A program made the position numbers and the translations under genes. This document shows, one piece after another, positions 1 to 12,546 of a stretch of DNA of 64,000 bases. How positions within the stretch are numbered: position 1 is the first letter of the stretch; every line of letters starts with the position of its first letter. The notes beneath the pieces were generated by a model that saw only the letters and a list, made by a program, of their open reading frames with translations, was not told the origin of the DNA and searched no databases. Origin of the DNA: Ceratodon purpureus (Eukaryota; Streptophyta; Bryopsida; Pseudoditrichales; Ditrichaceae); contig CM026426.1 of NCBI GenBank assembly GCA_014871385.1, positions 53,805,477 to 53,869,476 of the forward strand, read 5' to 3'.

Positions 1-1
1 T

Positions 2-3000
2 CCTCAGCCGAATTCTTTGCCCAAGACTTACCGGGAGGCATCGGAGTACCTGCGTAGACTGGGCCACACATACAAGACCTACGACGTTTGTCCTAATCAC
101 TGCAAACTCTTCAGGGGGAGTTTGAAGAATGCAAGGGTCTGTCTTGATTGTCGTGCTCCAAGGAAGAGACAGGTAGGGCGGTCACAGGTACCGTACAAAG
201 TTTCGAGAGTCTTTCCTGTGACGCCTCGCCTTAAAAGGATGTTCAGGAGCCCCATGCAGGCCGCTGCCATGACATGGCATGCAACTCTCTTGCACGAAGA
301 CGGTATCATGAAGCATGTCTCGGATTCAGCTCAGTGGAAATGGATTTCCCGTCGGTACAGGGAGGAGTTTGGATATGATGACAGAAACGTCCGTCTGGCA
401 TTAGTCACCGACGGATTCAATCCCAACTCTGACAAAAGAGGAACGTATTCTATATGGCCAATACTCCTGATGAATTATAACATAGCTCCATGGTTAACAA
501 CCAAAAACTACTTTATCATGCTAGCTGTCTTGATTCCTGGTCCTAAGTCTGTGACAGCAGAGCACTTCGACGTTTTCATTGAACCACTGATAGATGAACT
601 ACTGGATCTTTGGACATACGGTGTATACTGCATGGATGTTGCGCAGTACAAGGAGTCTAGTCACTTTGTCTTAAAAGCAATGGTGATATGGACGATTGGA
701 GACTTCCCTGCGTACGGGTTGTTGGCCGGTTGCACGACAAATGGTTTCGTGGGGTGCCCAGTTTGCGGGGAAGGGTTCAGATCAAGGAGGTCGAAAGCGC
801 TTCACAAAAATATTTTCTGTGGATGCTCGCAAAGGTGGTTACTGGAATTGGATCATCCTATGCGGTTCGATGCAGAACTCTTTGGCGCGGTGGAAGAGAG
901 AGTGGCACCGACACCTGTAACCGGAGAGACTGCGCTTTCGCATGGCATTGAGAGAATGCGCTGGCAGCGAGAGGAAGGAACACCGGCGAATGAAGACCCT
1001 GTCCGACGCAATGGAATAAAGCGAGTTTCTGCCCTGTTTAGGTTGCCTTACTGGAAGGTATGCTTTCTCCGATTGGCCATTTTAATAAAATTGATTATTT
1101 GTGTTTGTTTCTCGAAATTACCATATGAATGACTATCAGTACGTTAGTCTTATTGCTATTCTGACCGAGCATGTGACCATTTCCTGTTGCTGAGGTCCCA
1201 TTGTACATGTCATTTAAGTAAGCTAACGTGAAGATGTATTTAAAATCCGAATAATAAATTACTCTTCTTACTTATTCATTATTTATTTCTGAAAAAGGTT
1301 ACAGTATGGGAGTTCATAACTATTCATATGTTTTGTGGTGTGCAAGTCCGCCTAAAGTGCGGTTGTTGGCTACCTGTTGTTTTGTAACGAGTCAGTCAAC
1401 TCTTGTTATCTTATTCTGCCAATTCTTGAAGCGAGTTTTCTTACAAATTCGTCGGATTTAATCTATTTCTATGATCATCGAGCGGTAGTTTCTGAGTTCA
1501 GAGGTACTGATAATGTTATGAATAACACAGTGTACATGGACTGCAGTAGACAGTGATTTTTATAATCATTTATTCTGTCACGTTTATCTAATTTTTAAGA
1601 AACACATGTTTGCTGTCTATCAGGTGTAAGCTTATGTCATTTATTTTAAACATAACCCCCTTTCATGATCTTTGTAAAAGATGCATACTAGGGGGACTGT
1701 GAGAGTTGTTCGTTAATTTCTCTGCCTCTCTATCAGTTGTATTTGCTTTCTCGAAATGATGACCCTGAACTCCCGAAATATACTGCTGATTAATTTGAGG
1801 CTAATCATGTTTCCTGTTACCTACATACTGATACTTGTGCCGGGCATGTGATAACTCCTTTCAGATTTCTTGAGCTAATTGTTTCCCTCATATTTATTTG
1901 CAGGAGTTACCAGTGCGTCACACGCTGGATGTCATGCACGTAGAGAAGAACGTAGCTGCCACCTTAGCCGGATTTCTTCTAGGTGAGGATGACACAATAG
2001 CTGTTCGGCGAGACATGCAGGAGAGCTCGGTGATGCCAGAACTTCACCTCGTGCGTCAGGAGGATTCCGAAAACTACTTGATGCCGACAGCTCCTTACGT
2101 ACTGCGTCCAGACGAGAAGAGGAAGGTCCTGGAGACCATCAAGAACGTTCGAGTACCGACGGGCCACTGTGCTAACTTTTCAAAGCTAGTTAACCTCAAG
2201 AAAGGTAAACTTCAGTTCTTGAAATCACACGACTGGCATGTTCTCCTGGAAGAAATTCTCCCGGCGGCGATTAGAGGATCAATGGGAGAGGGTCCGCGAG
2301 CAGCAATCATCCGATTGGGGCACTGCTTCAAGAGATTCTGTGATAAGGTGATTACTGTGAGTGACTTAGAGCACCTACAGACGTATGTAGCAGAGACTTT
2401 TGCAATGTTGGAGCTTTATTTTCCCCCAGCGTTCTTCAACGTCATGGAACACCTGCCTCTACACTTGCCACGTGAATTGTATTGGTGTGGGCCAGTCCAC
2501 GCACGTTGGATGTACAGCGTCGAAAGGTACCTAGGTCACTTGAAGGGTTTGGTGAGAAACAAAGCTCGTCCGGAGGCCTCCATGGCCATGGGGTACATGT
2601 ACGAGGAGGCCCTCGGATTCGTAACGGAACACTTTCGGATGTATCCAATTGCGGCAAGACTCATTTGGGACATGGATGAGGATGAGCAGGACAGCGGAGA
2701 GGTGTTGGAGGGACACGGACGAAATTCTGAATGGAACGATGAAGAGCTCGATAATCTGCATGAATTTATCCTTCGAAACTGTGATGTCACGGATGGCCAT
2801 TACAAGTAAGCATCCCCTTTCATTGGTCATGCAGGTGTATGTGACACCCCTGTTGCTTATATCATATAAATGATTAGTATCCAAGTAAAGTTATATTGCT
2901 TACTTCAAGATTGTTCTGAACATCTTAATCTGTTGGGTCCTTATACAATCGTTTCTTTTTTCTCACAGTGAGTACACTGCATTGCAATCGGCTCTTAATC

Positions 3001-3974
3001 CTCGTGAGCGGCGGAGCTTTCCTTCGTTTTCCATGTGGCTTGAAGACCGCGTTCGGTACATGAGCAGCACAGGGCAGAGTCCCAGCGAAGACCTCAGAAC
3101 TATGTCACGTCAACCATCGCCGATAGTAGCACACCACCCGTCGATGTGGGCCTACGGATACCACTTACGAGCAGAAGAGAACAGTGGAGGTAATAATGTC
3201 TCGTACGATTCGGGAGTAGCAGCGATCATAAGTCAGTCGTGCCGCTCGACTAGGGCAGACAGGCATCCAGTCGACGCCGAACTGCTCTATGTAGGTGTTG
3301 TTCAAGACATTCTAAAAGTCGATTACGGCCACATTAAGCACAATGTCCTCAGATGCTCTTGGATAAAACCTCATCTAGAGGGGGTGCGCACAATCAAACA
3401 GGACACCGATGGTTTCTGGTCGGTTAAGTTTCGGGCCAGGCAGCCACCAACTTCAGAGCCTTACTTGATGCCGGCTCATGCCAGACAGGTTATCAACGTT
3501 GATCAACCAACTCGACATCTATAGCTAATACTGTTCTTGCTTTTCTTTCTTCGTGAATGCATTACACTGATCGTGTAATGGTGAAACCACTTACCCTGAT
3601 CAATATTTGAATGTGCGCAGGTATACTTCATCGACGACCCATATGATCGGGAATGGAAAGTTGTTCGGTACAAAATGCCTCGGTCAAGGAGGGTGACTGA
3701 TGCACTCTCGGAAGGGTCTCTGTCAGCTCCAGGTCGACCCTATGCCGCCCATGTCCTGAGAAGGTTCAACGAAGCGAACCAGGAAGTTAACAGATTGCCC
3801 CCAGAAAGAGTTCCAACTAGAGATGTACAACATGCTGTGGCCGAGGAGGAAGACGACGATGACGCAGCACATTGCGAATTGGATCACCCAGACATGTCGG
3901 AAGATGAGCAGGAAGAACCGACTGTGGCGTTTGGAGATACAGAGATTATCGACAACCCAATAGACGATGCATAA
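2..3974 (+). CDS. CACTA (En/Spm) transposase, TNP2/TnpD type, 5'-truncated by window edge
   Basis: Transposase of a CACTA DNA transposon, which cuts the element at its CACTA ends. Four exons join cleanly: 2-1057, 1904-2805, 2969-3488 and 3621-3974 (donors GTATGC, GTAAGC, GTTATC; acceptors TTGCAG, CACAG, GCGCAG), giving about 943 codons without a stop. Exon 1 holds the Transposase_21 core: DGFNPNSDKRGTYSIWP, the LIPGPK motif, LWTYGV, and the Cys pair VGCPVCGEGF. The junction LPYWK/ELPVRHTLDVMHVEKN is the family hallmark. Exon 2 continues into a DUF4218-like part (FPPAFFNVMEHLPLHLPREL, then WMYSVERYLGHLK), exon 3 into a DUF4216-like part (VDYGHIKHNVLRCSWI), and exon 4 into VYFIDDPYDREW and an acidic tail ending at TAA. 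The N-terminus lies outside the window. No CACTA terminus was found to the right, so the element boundary is unknown. Domain assignment is by remembered family motifs. Confidence 0.9.
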
Positions 3975-6523
3975 CACAATCCGGTGAGTGTCTAAGCATA
4001 TAGTACGTGCTGACGATATTCCAGTTTCTAACCCTGTTTACCATGTTTTTTCATTTACATTATTGTCCTCCCATGCAATTAAGAAACCCACAGTCAGCCA
4101 CATCTGTCCATGTCTACATGCATTCACGGCTTCGCATAATTCAGTCCAGGCAATTTTATGTTATGTCCTAAACCAAGGTTAATGTTTATGGTGGATAATA
4201 CCTAGGATGTCTATATCATGGCTTGCAGGACTTTACATTAATCAGCACAAGATTAAACAGTGGAGAATACTGCACTGGCATTATGAAAGAATCCGCTCAA
4301 CGAATGCGGCGGTTAATCAAATGCAACGTGACAGTAAGCTGAATTGTTTTACACATAGAAGATGGATGCTAGGATGATACTAGACGTTGTTCCGGAGTCG
4401 ACTATCCAATGATGATAAAGGTTATACAAGTGCGAGTTGCACCTTTATGACTGTCGAGGGAGCTTCAGAGTTTACCCTGTATCCAATGCTTTCCACAATT
4501 TTTTGCTTCACCAGTCTATACCTTAGCATAGTAGTCTGTGGCTAGAGTAACCTGCAATCCTATTCCGACCTCACTGTCTTAGTTTCTCTAATCTCCCCTG
4601 TCCCATATTCCACCTAGCGTAACTCACATGTACGTACTCACTTGTTCTTCCCATCCTCGACAGATTTTAATGTTCATTTCTGTCGTATCTTCCCTTTTTA
4701 ATTTTTTAATTTTGAGTCAGGTTGCCGAACTGGAGTGCTACATTTTACGAGGTAATAGTTGGAGTAGTTTTTTCCCCTTTTTTTAATTCATTTCACTTTT
4801 TATGGGGAAGATTGGATACATGGGACAGTCGAGCTCCTATCTGAGGATACGAGAAAGAGTTTAGAACACGTGTACAGTAATGGAAAACTGGGTACATGAT
4901 GATATGTTAGAACTTACCCGCATGCTGAACGCAGTCTGGTACTTCTCCTGGATTAGTGACCAACGGAGTATATTCATGTCCATAGCCCTGGATGATTTTC
5001 CACACTTAATGAATCCATAGTGCGAAGTTTTGGTTTTATAATTCACTGTGCACTTCATACAGAACAGTAGTCCCTAGTTTATCGAACGAAGGAATGATTT
5101 CGAATTGTATCCAATTACTCCAGACTGCCGTAGAGGTTTAATTGTCTACCTTGTGATTGAAGTACTCCCTTGGGAATGAACCAGTTTCATATGACTCACT
5201 TTCTATTGGTAACCGCATGTAGACTCTGTAACACTTTTAATTGGAAAATGTATATGTTCTTAGATCACCGAAGATGCCAGATAATATTTCTGGTTTTCCC
5301 TACGCCGTATTCCTATGTATGACGATCTGAATATCTTCGGTATTCCACGTATGTTTCGTGGTGGTATTTTTCAAAATGATTTGAAGTGCTAGGTACCAGT
5401 GATCTCAGTCGTTGGTTCAATGAAGTTACTAACACGACGGATTAGACGTTCAAGTAATCTTGATGTTACACTGCCCAGGTATCATCGGATTATGATGAAT
5501 CTGAGTTACTTGTCTAGACGTCACCGGAGATGGTCATGTCAAATCGCAGCTGATAATGTTGATTACTCATTCTAGTTGGGCAGGCGAGGTGATTGTGACT
5601 GGACTGGTGCTCTGTGATGGGGCCGGTATGGCGAGTCTGATTAGACTTAGCGGGTGCGAAGAGGTGACACCACGAGCGAGATAATCACTCAACCAGGTAA
5701 CCCTAATTCTCTCCTTCTTAAGGACCTGTGTCTTCTAAAAGTTTGCCATTTCCAAGTACTCAGCCGACTTCAATTGTTGGAACATGCACATAGTGAGACA
5801 CCATGCCTTGCACTCTACATTGTCGCGAATGATAGTCACTTTGAAACAACAGTTCTTCCAGAGAAGTTGTGTTACAGACCACTCGTCCTGAGCGGCTGCG
5901 ATTGCTGTGGCATTTTCGTAGTGTGACCTTGGATTTCCATTTCGTTCCGTTGTGCATTACATCCCTGCCCTGCGAAGACATTATCTGTGTTTCGACCGCA
6001 ACGACTGAAAGGTATGCCTTGTTCAGTCCTTCCGTTCCCAGTATTGTCAGTACTTCAATCCAATTAGAATAGAAAATTTCCGATGGTTTACACTACTTCA
6101 GGGTCCGTTGTTCTCTTTGCTCTTTAAATTTCGAGACATTGTCGTCCAAAGTTTGTAACGTACTGCTACATTTATGAGTGTCCATCCGCCATCGGCATCG
6201 CCATGTTAATTTGTGCTCACAATGTTACTGAAGGGATTGCTAGTGTTTAGAGAAGTTGAAGTCGGATGGACCGCATTTTCCTGTTCATATGGAGTAGTTG
6301 TTGGCGCAACGTGATGTCCCTCGTCCCCGGGAATTGATATCGGGATAATCCTGGGTAAACCTAGATAGTTATGTTCAGAGTATGGGTAACCCTGTAATTG
6401 CGTGTCATGTTGATCCATTCAAACTCCTCCCTCTAACACCTATCCTCACAGTATCTGTTTCCCAAGAAGTAGTGACAGATTATGTGATTTTTAGAGGACA
6501 ACGTTCAGGGTCGATGCTAATTA
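3975..6523. other. Spacer without a recognised gene
   Basis: About 2.5 kb between the CACTA transposase stop and the first paralogous gene. Only short unrelated reading frames are present and none shows a recognisable domain or convincing splice structure. It may hold the promoter and 5' exons of the gene that follows. Confidence 0.5.
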
Positions 6524-6557
6524 GGTCTATGTATGTAACGATTCTTCAATTGGGTTG

Positions 6558-8472
6558 ATGGCCAAGCAGATGTTGACTTCCCGTCTGCGAGGACGCGGCA
6601 CACCAGCGAAGGGGGACGCCCGATGGTTCTATGAAGACAAAGGCTTAAACGACAAAGGATACGTCCCGGGAGCGGCTGCGAGCGACAGTTTCTCGTTGCC
6701 TCACAGTGTAGCCTCGAAGTCCATGTGCGAGCAGCGATGGGGACCCATGAAGGCGGGCAAGTTCTGGTACGCTAAGCCCGGCAGGAGTGAGAGTCCCCGG
6801 CAGTGCTACAGAATAGAACGTCTCTTTCAGATTACCCACCAAAGACCAATTGGGAGGTACCGGTACATTGGAGTAGCTTTTGCAAGGGGTATAATCGCAG
6901 AGAAACGTGGCTTCGCAGTAGATTGGGCGACGTTCGCTGCGAATAAGTGTGCCCGCGGAAGGAAGGATTTCAGGACGTACGAGGAACTACGAGAACATTG
7001 TCGAGATACTGGTGAGCAGTTCCCTCCAAACCGATTACACAATCTTGACGTCGACGATGATAGCCTGCCTGGTGCTCCAGATGATTGGGTGCTAAATCGG
7101 AACCCTGACCTACTGGACCCTAACCTTCTACAAGGCTTTGATCTGACATTGGCGCTGCCGGAGGTTCCTTCGAGCGCTGTTTCCCGACCTCTCTATGGCT
7201 CACACCCAGCGAGAGAAGGTAATAGCAAGCCCTCACCTAGGTTGTACGTTAGTGGTGAATTTTTGAACATATAAATCAGTCATCTTATTTTATAACGAGT
7301 TGCCTACTCCTGTCCAGTCAAATCCAGCGACACAGTGGAGGATAGAGCGGCCAGTCAGGACGGGAACATCTGCCAAAAAATGCCCCAAGGTACTTAAATC
7401 CCGAACCTATTAAGCATCTGAATGTACATGATTTTTCCTTTGTTAATTCAATCGCCACTGATGTCTGTCTGTTCTGGTACTCTCGTATTATTTCCATGGT
7501 CGTCCATCTGTCACTCTACCTAACCATTATTACATGTACATGCTCAGTGGCAAACGAGACCACACCAACTGATGGAGGAGGTGACCTGAGCATGGACAGT
7601 GCCCGCTACGGTACAAACCACGATTACACTCCTTCGACGATGAAAGGGAAGCGTAAGCATGATGAGGACATAACTATTGTCGAACAAAGTAAGACTTATA
7701 CTATATCCTGTAAAGAGACATAATATTTAGATTCTGTGCGGTTGCATTAACCTGTGGTGTTATTTATCAATGCAGTGAATGACCGTGCGAAGGTAGATGG
7801 CTACGACCACATGACCTCCTCTCAGAAGCTGCTTTATCTCTACGACCGTGAGGAAGAGCTGGACGAGGAGAGGCGGAAGAGAAAGGCAGTTGAATCCGTG
7901 CAGGAAGTGTGGCTACAGAGGGAACGAGCGAAAGCAGTGCAACGAGGAATTGCGGAGCTCCGCCCAATTCGAGGACCAAGCACATCCCAAGCCGAACCAG
8001 ACCGTGACTCCGATTATGGTAATTTCTTTGAATAATGTATTTAGCATTGGCTTGGCAGGATTACAGTTTGTTAGGTGGCATGGTATTCATGTAATATTTG
8101 ACCTCAGGGATTACACTTTTGCAGAGTACTGTTTTTCACCACCACGACAGCTGAACAAAATGAATGAAAACGATGGCCTCGAAGACGATGTAAATCCGGA
8201 TGCAGAGTATATCACCACACCGTATTCACCCCTACGTTTCAAGAGTCTTCCCCTGAATTTCCCAAAAGGTAATACAATATTCTGCCATGTCAGTTCATTT
8301 TTCGAATCTTCTACAATTATGCATATTAATCACATTTCTTTTTATTGCGCTACATTAGCTACTTCATGTGTCGACCATTATAGACTGACATGTGAATGCC
8401 GCAGGATCGACTGATTCCACTCCAAACACAACCCCGGTACTCTCGGACAGCGAGGAATACAGTGGGAGATAG
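6558..8472 (+). CDS. Unknown-function gene, paralog A (six exons, all introns phase 1)
   Basis: I do not recognise this family. A six-exon model joins without a stop: 6558-7218, 7318-7389, 7548-7688, 7776-8018, 8125-8268 and 8405-8472 (TAG). Every intron is phase 1 with GT-AG ends, so internal exons are multiples of three (72, 141, 243, 144). Exon 1 carries the conserved block: RWFYEDKGLNDKGYVPG, CEQRWGPMKAGKFWYAKPG, SESPR, FQITHQRPIG, and FARGIIAEKRGFAVDWATFA. Exons 2 and 3 are acidic or Ser/Thr rich; exon 4 is a charged coiled-coil-like helix (LYLYDREEELDEERRKRKAV). No membrane segment or signal peptide is seen. The ATG at 6558 is the first in frame after a TAG at 6522, but an upstream exon is possible. 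The same gene recurs as a broken paralog at 10.3-12.5 kb. It could be the TnpA-like second gene of the CACTA element 2.6 kb upstream, or a host gene family. Confidence 0.7.
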
Positions 8473-9540
8473 TGATGCACTGCCATGAAGAGTTTGCTTC
8501 TGCAATATGGGGTACGGCTGGCAGCGCAATCCTCGGAGCGTCTTGACACACACGGTTTAATTGCAGACAACCGATTTTGGATACCCCGTGGAGGACAGCT
8601 TTGATAGTAACATTACGGTGTACCTTTTCCTAAATAGCTGTAGGATGACCTATGGCGATTTTTGATTAACAAGGACTGCTGATATGGATTGCAAAGTATT
8701 ACGTCCATAAGTTTTTTATAGAGTAGTTATTGGGCTAGACCTTATGGATGGTATACCAGATACAGCTCAGGAGTATTCTAGGCCTTCCTTCGCCGAATCT
8801 GATGTCAAAGCATGCAAACGCAAGACTTTGAGTGCTTTCATTCGGTCTTTTGTAATGTAGAACACTCAGCATGTTGTGCACGAGGAATGATACATAAGTT
8901 CAGGAATTCCAACTCGGATTGTTTCTCATGCTTAAACAAATACCTGTCATCTTTAATCACCGTGTATGCTGCGTACTCCCATTGTATGCACGAACAGTAC
9001 ACATTGAAGGGGGAAAACAAAACAACGTAGTTGGAGGCCAGAGCATGTAATAGGCGTCATTTACATGTAGAGAAATCACCGTAGGGTTAAAATGAGGACT
9101 TACGACAACGCCATACTTATCCCGAACCCGTTAAGCACAAGTTAAAGAATGTAACACTGCGCCCGCCAATTTGGGGTCCCAAATGACATCTTCAGCTTTT
9201 CAGCTCTCCCATGTATGACCGGTAATAATTACAGTAAATTACACTGGCAAAAACACAAAGTAAACACCCCATTTCGGTGACGTGGCCGGGAAAACGAACA
9301 AGAAGGACACGGTGGATTACCTTTCCGGAAAAAAAAAATCACACCCGGAGTCCCATTGGTCACAGTCCCGTATCAGTCGTCAGAAAGCTCGAACGAGTCC
9401 CTCAAGATCTTGGACAGGGCCCTTGTGCGCTACGAAGAGTGAAAAACGACTGCACCCGTCATCGCCGGAGTGATGGACGACAGGTTCGCTACTAGTGCAG
9501 CCGTCAAACCATGCAGGCAAATCTGACTGAAACCCTAGTT
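8473..9540. other. Intergenic spacer between the two paralogs
   Basis: About 1.07 kb with only short, unconvincing reading frames. Its right end leads into a TATA-box promoter for the second paralog. Confidence 0.5.
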
Positions 9541-9547
9541 TGTACCA

Positions 9548-9556
9548 CTATATAAC
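9548..9556 (+). promoter_or_regulatory. Probable TATA box of paralog B
   Basis: CTATATAAC lies in an otherwise mixed-composition stretch on the strand of the downstream paralog, about 740 bp before its first recognisable coding exon. This would require a 5' untranslated exon and intron. The assignment rests on the motif and position only. Confidence 0.4.
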
Positions 9557-10293
9557 TGTGGAACTTGTGTTTTCACTGTCTCCGTCGCTTCTGTCGTGAG
9601 ATTCCGGGTGAAATTGTAGAGAGTTGCAATCCGCCGGTGCCGTTGTTGATACCGCACGAGGGATTTCTGTTCATTTCGACAGAGTCGGAGAAAGCCATCA
9701 CAGGCAAATTTCTAAATTTCTGGACTCATCGCTTCCATTGTGACTTTATGTGCCGGTTTTCGTATTTGCGTCTATGTATTAGAAGTGTTGTGTCGTTTTT
9801 GGAATGAAATTTGCACGATGTAGTTCAACGTCATTAACGTTCCATGTCTGATCCATATAGTGTTATACACGATGAAGTACTTAGGAACTGGTATCATTTG
9901 CAGAATGACGGTCAACCGGGGTTCAGTATTTCACATACGGTGATATGTTTTGACGTTGTACTCCTTCGTTCTAATGGGAGATCCTCCGAAGCTTTGATTT
10001 GGAGATTCGCGGGACCCTTTCCGACTGGACTACATTTCAGCAGTAAGTTAATTGGAGTGTGAATTCTAGGTCTCAAGGGATGCTAATAGTTTAATTGTTT
10101 CGGTAAAGTGTCATGCCTTTCACATTAGTAACAAAACATGTAGCGCGACATGGCACTCTGTACAGGGAAGCTTCACATTTCTCTAGCTTAATCCAGCGTG
10201 CCTTAGGTCACATTCAAGTTATGTAACCGATTTCTGTTCTACAATGTTCTGTACAGGTATGGCGTATCTTCGTAGTCACACAGCAGCAAACAG

Positions 10294-12546
10294 AGATCGT
10301 GGTTCCCGAATTGGTTTTTCCTCGAGCTGAAGCTTAACAACTTTGGCTATATCCCTGGAGCGCCGAGAGGAGAGAAGAATGCACTGCCTGATAACATCTG
10401 CGATGAGGCGTTGTGTACACGGCGTTGGGGACCGAAGACCGGAGGCAAATTCTGGTACGCGAGGAAGGGGTGGTCTGAGAGCCCGCGAATGCGTTACCGT
10501 GTGGAAAAACTATATCAGGTCACCCACCAACGTCCAATCGGAAAAGCCAGAGGGTTCGGTTTAGGATTCGCCAGAGGCCTCTTAGCTGAGAAACAGGGTT
10601 ACGCCGTGGACTGGGCCTCATTCGCCGCGAAACAGTGCAAAAGAGGAGGGAGACCCTTCGAAAGCTTCCAGGAGTACAAAGCACGGACGAGGGCAAAATA
10701 TGGCTGGTCCGGGCAAAACGAGGTTAACAAAGAAGACGAAACACTTTTTGAAGGCTCTCCGGACGACTGGGAGGTCAACATTATGGTGTGCGACCTGAAC
10801 AAGCGACTTGTTTGTGGCTTCAACTTCAGGAACGCTTTGCCAAGTAAGCATGACACAGTCATCAGACCACCGAAGTACAGCGTGCCGGATTGCAGAGAAG
10901 GTACCATAACCTATAGTGGAATGTATAATTATTTCTGAAATCGAGTTGTTGATGAAATTATCAAATTCCTGTGACCGTCTGCTCCATTAAAAGCCATTCC
11001 TGAGAAATGTTGTTGTCGCAGACGCAAGAGGTAGCGGGAGTGAAGAAGAGAATGTGGAGGAGGAATCAGATGAGCAAGAAAGAAATGAGTCAGGTGAGTC
11101 TGAATTCAAGGGAATACTCTCAGAAGTGTAATGTTTTGATCATACAATCGTTCTAAAAGCTATGATTAGAGAAACTTTAAGTAAGTTTGAAAGGGAAACT
11201 TACATGTCGTGGTATTAGGTGACGCCGGTGAAGATGCACAGACAGCCGAGATTACGGTGACAAAATCGACAAACAAGGGTGAATCATCGAAAGGACAGAA
11301 GCGCATCACAGATCCAGGGAAGAAGTGGAATAGTTGTCCTCTGTCCCCGGATATGTCCGCTGGATTCTCACATGGAGCACGGCTCCTTGTAGTAGAAAGC
11401 GACGACGAAGGGTGGGAGACTTCCAACGAATCAAAGGAAAAAAACGAGGGTATAGCAACGCAAAACTCTCCGAAGCCAAAAACAATGAAGACGTACCAGA
11501 GACGGGGCCTAACTCGATATTTCAACCGGTAGATCCATATGTGACAAGTGAACTGGAAATGGAAGTCTACGTATCGGTTTGCAATGAAAGTGAGTACTCA
11601 CAATGTCGTACTCCAGTCCCATGAAAGCACAGATTTATGTGTAATTGCAATTTACATGTGCGAGTTCCTTCTGTGTATATAAAGTGAGGTTAACAACTGA
11701 ATTTCCATTCCTCTTTTTTGCAGTGGACATTCAAGCGGACCACGATGGACTTGACTCTCTCGGGACGGAGGAGAAGCTTGATTATTTACTGAAACGGGAG
11801 ATAGAGTACGAAAACAGATGTAGGAGACTACTTGCCAAGGAATCTGCTAGGGCGCAGTGGATATCAAATTAGCGAAGGAAAACAGTGTGCCAGGATTCGC
11901 CAACGAGCGTGGGAGCTGCACAATCGCCAATCAATGCGGAAGTGGAATATGCGTCGGGCGAGGACGACATGTACGGACGGCCAGGTAAATTTATAGGGGC
12001 TTATTATGCAGAGGATGTTCGTTTTGTAGAGTAACCACTTCTACTTAGACTATTCCTACCTGCGAAAGTTTAACATGTAACCTGAAACTGTGTACAAGCT
12101 ACAGGATGCCGACACTCGGAATTGGCAATAGCGGGTGCATCGGATTCAAGCTTGGAGGAAGCACTTCGGGTGTCTACAGAAACAAAGAATCCTGGGGAGG
12201 GAGGATCTGCTGGTGGGGGCGGATTAGAGCGGAGAACTTCACCGACTTCGATGTCGCCGTTGCGATGCAACCATCAACCGTCAGTCACACCAGAAGGTAT
12301 CGAGTACTGTCATGCATTTGAACCCTGTGAGTACTATTTTTCACATTTTCCCACAATGTTGATTATTAGTGCTTCCGCTTACGTTTAAGAAGCACTCTGT
12401 TGTATCCCTCATCTCTATTCAATTCCTTACACATTCTCCTACGCGTCGCAGATATTGAAATTCATCTGCAGGAGACGAAAAGAACAAGTTCGGAGGAGTT
12501 TTGGCCATCAGGTAGGATTATCGTCACTGACAGCGACACAGACTGA
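10294..12546 (+). pseudogene. Unknown-function gene, paralog B (broken copy of paralog A family)
   Basis: Clear paralog of the gene at 6558-8472. Exon 1 (10294-10900) repeats its block: NWFFLELKLNNFGYIPGAP, CTRRWGPKTGGKFWYARKG, SESPR, YQVTHQRPIG, FARGLLAEKQGYAVDWASFA. Further exons are 11022-11093 (72 bases, as in paralog A), 11219-11589, 11724-11984, 12105-12296 and 12452 to a stop at 12544-12546; all introns are phase 1, GT-AG. Exon 4 again begins with the charged helix (LGTEEKLDYLLKREIEYENR). Two defects are visible: exon 3 is 371 bases long, not a multiple of three, with the frame changing between its ends, and exon 4 has an in-frame TAG at 11870-11872 after which the same frame stays coding-like up to a correct phase-1 donor. 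Identity to paralog A is moderate, so the duplication is not recent. The true start is unknown. Confidence 0.65.
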
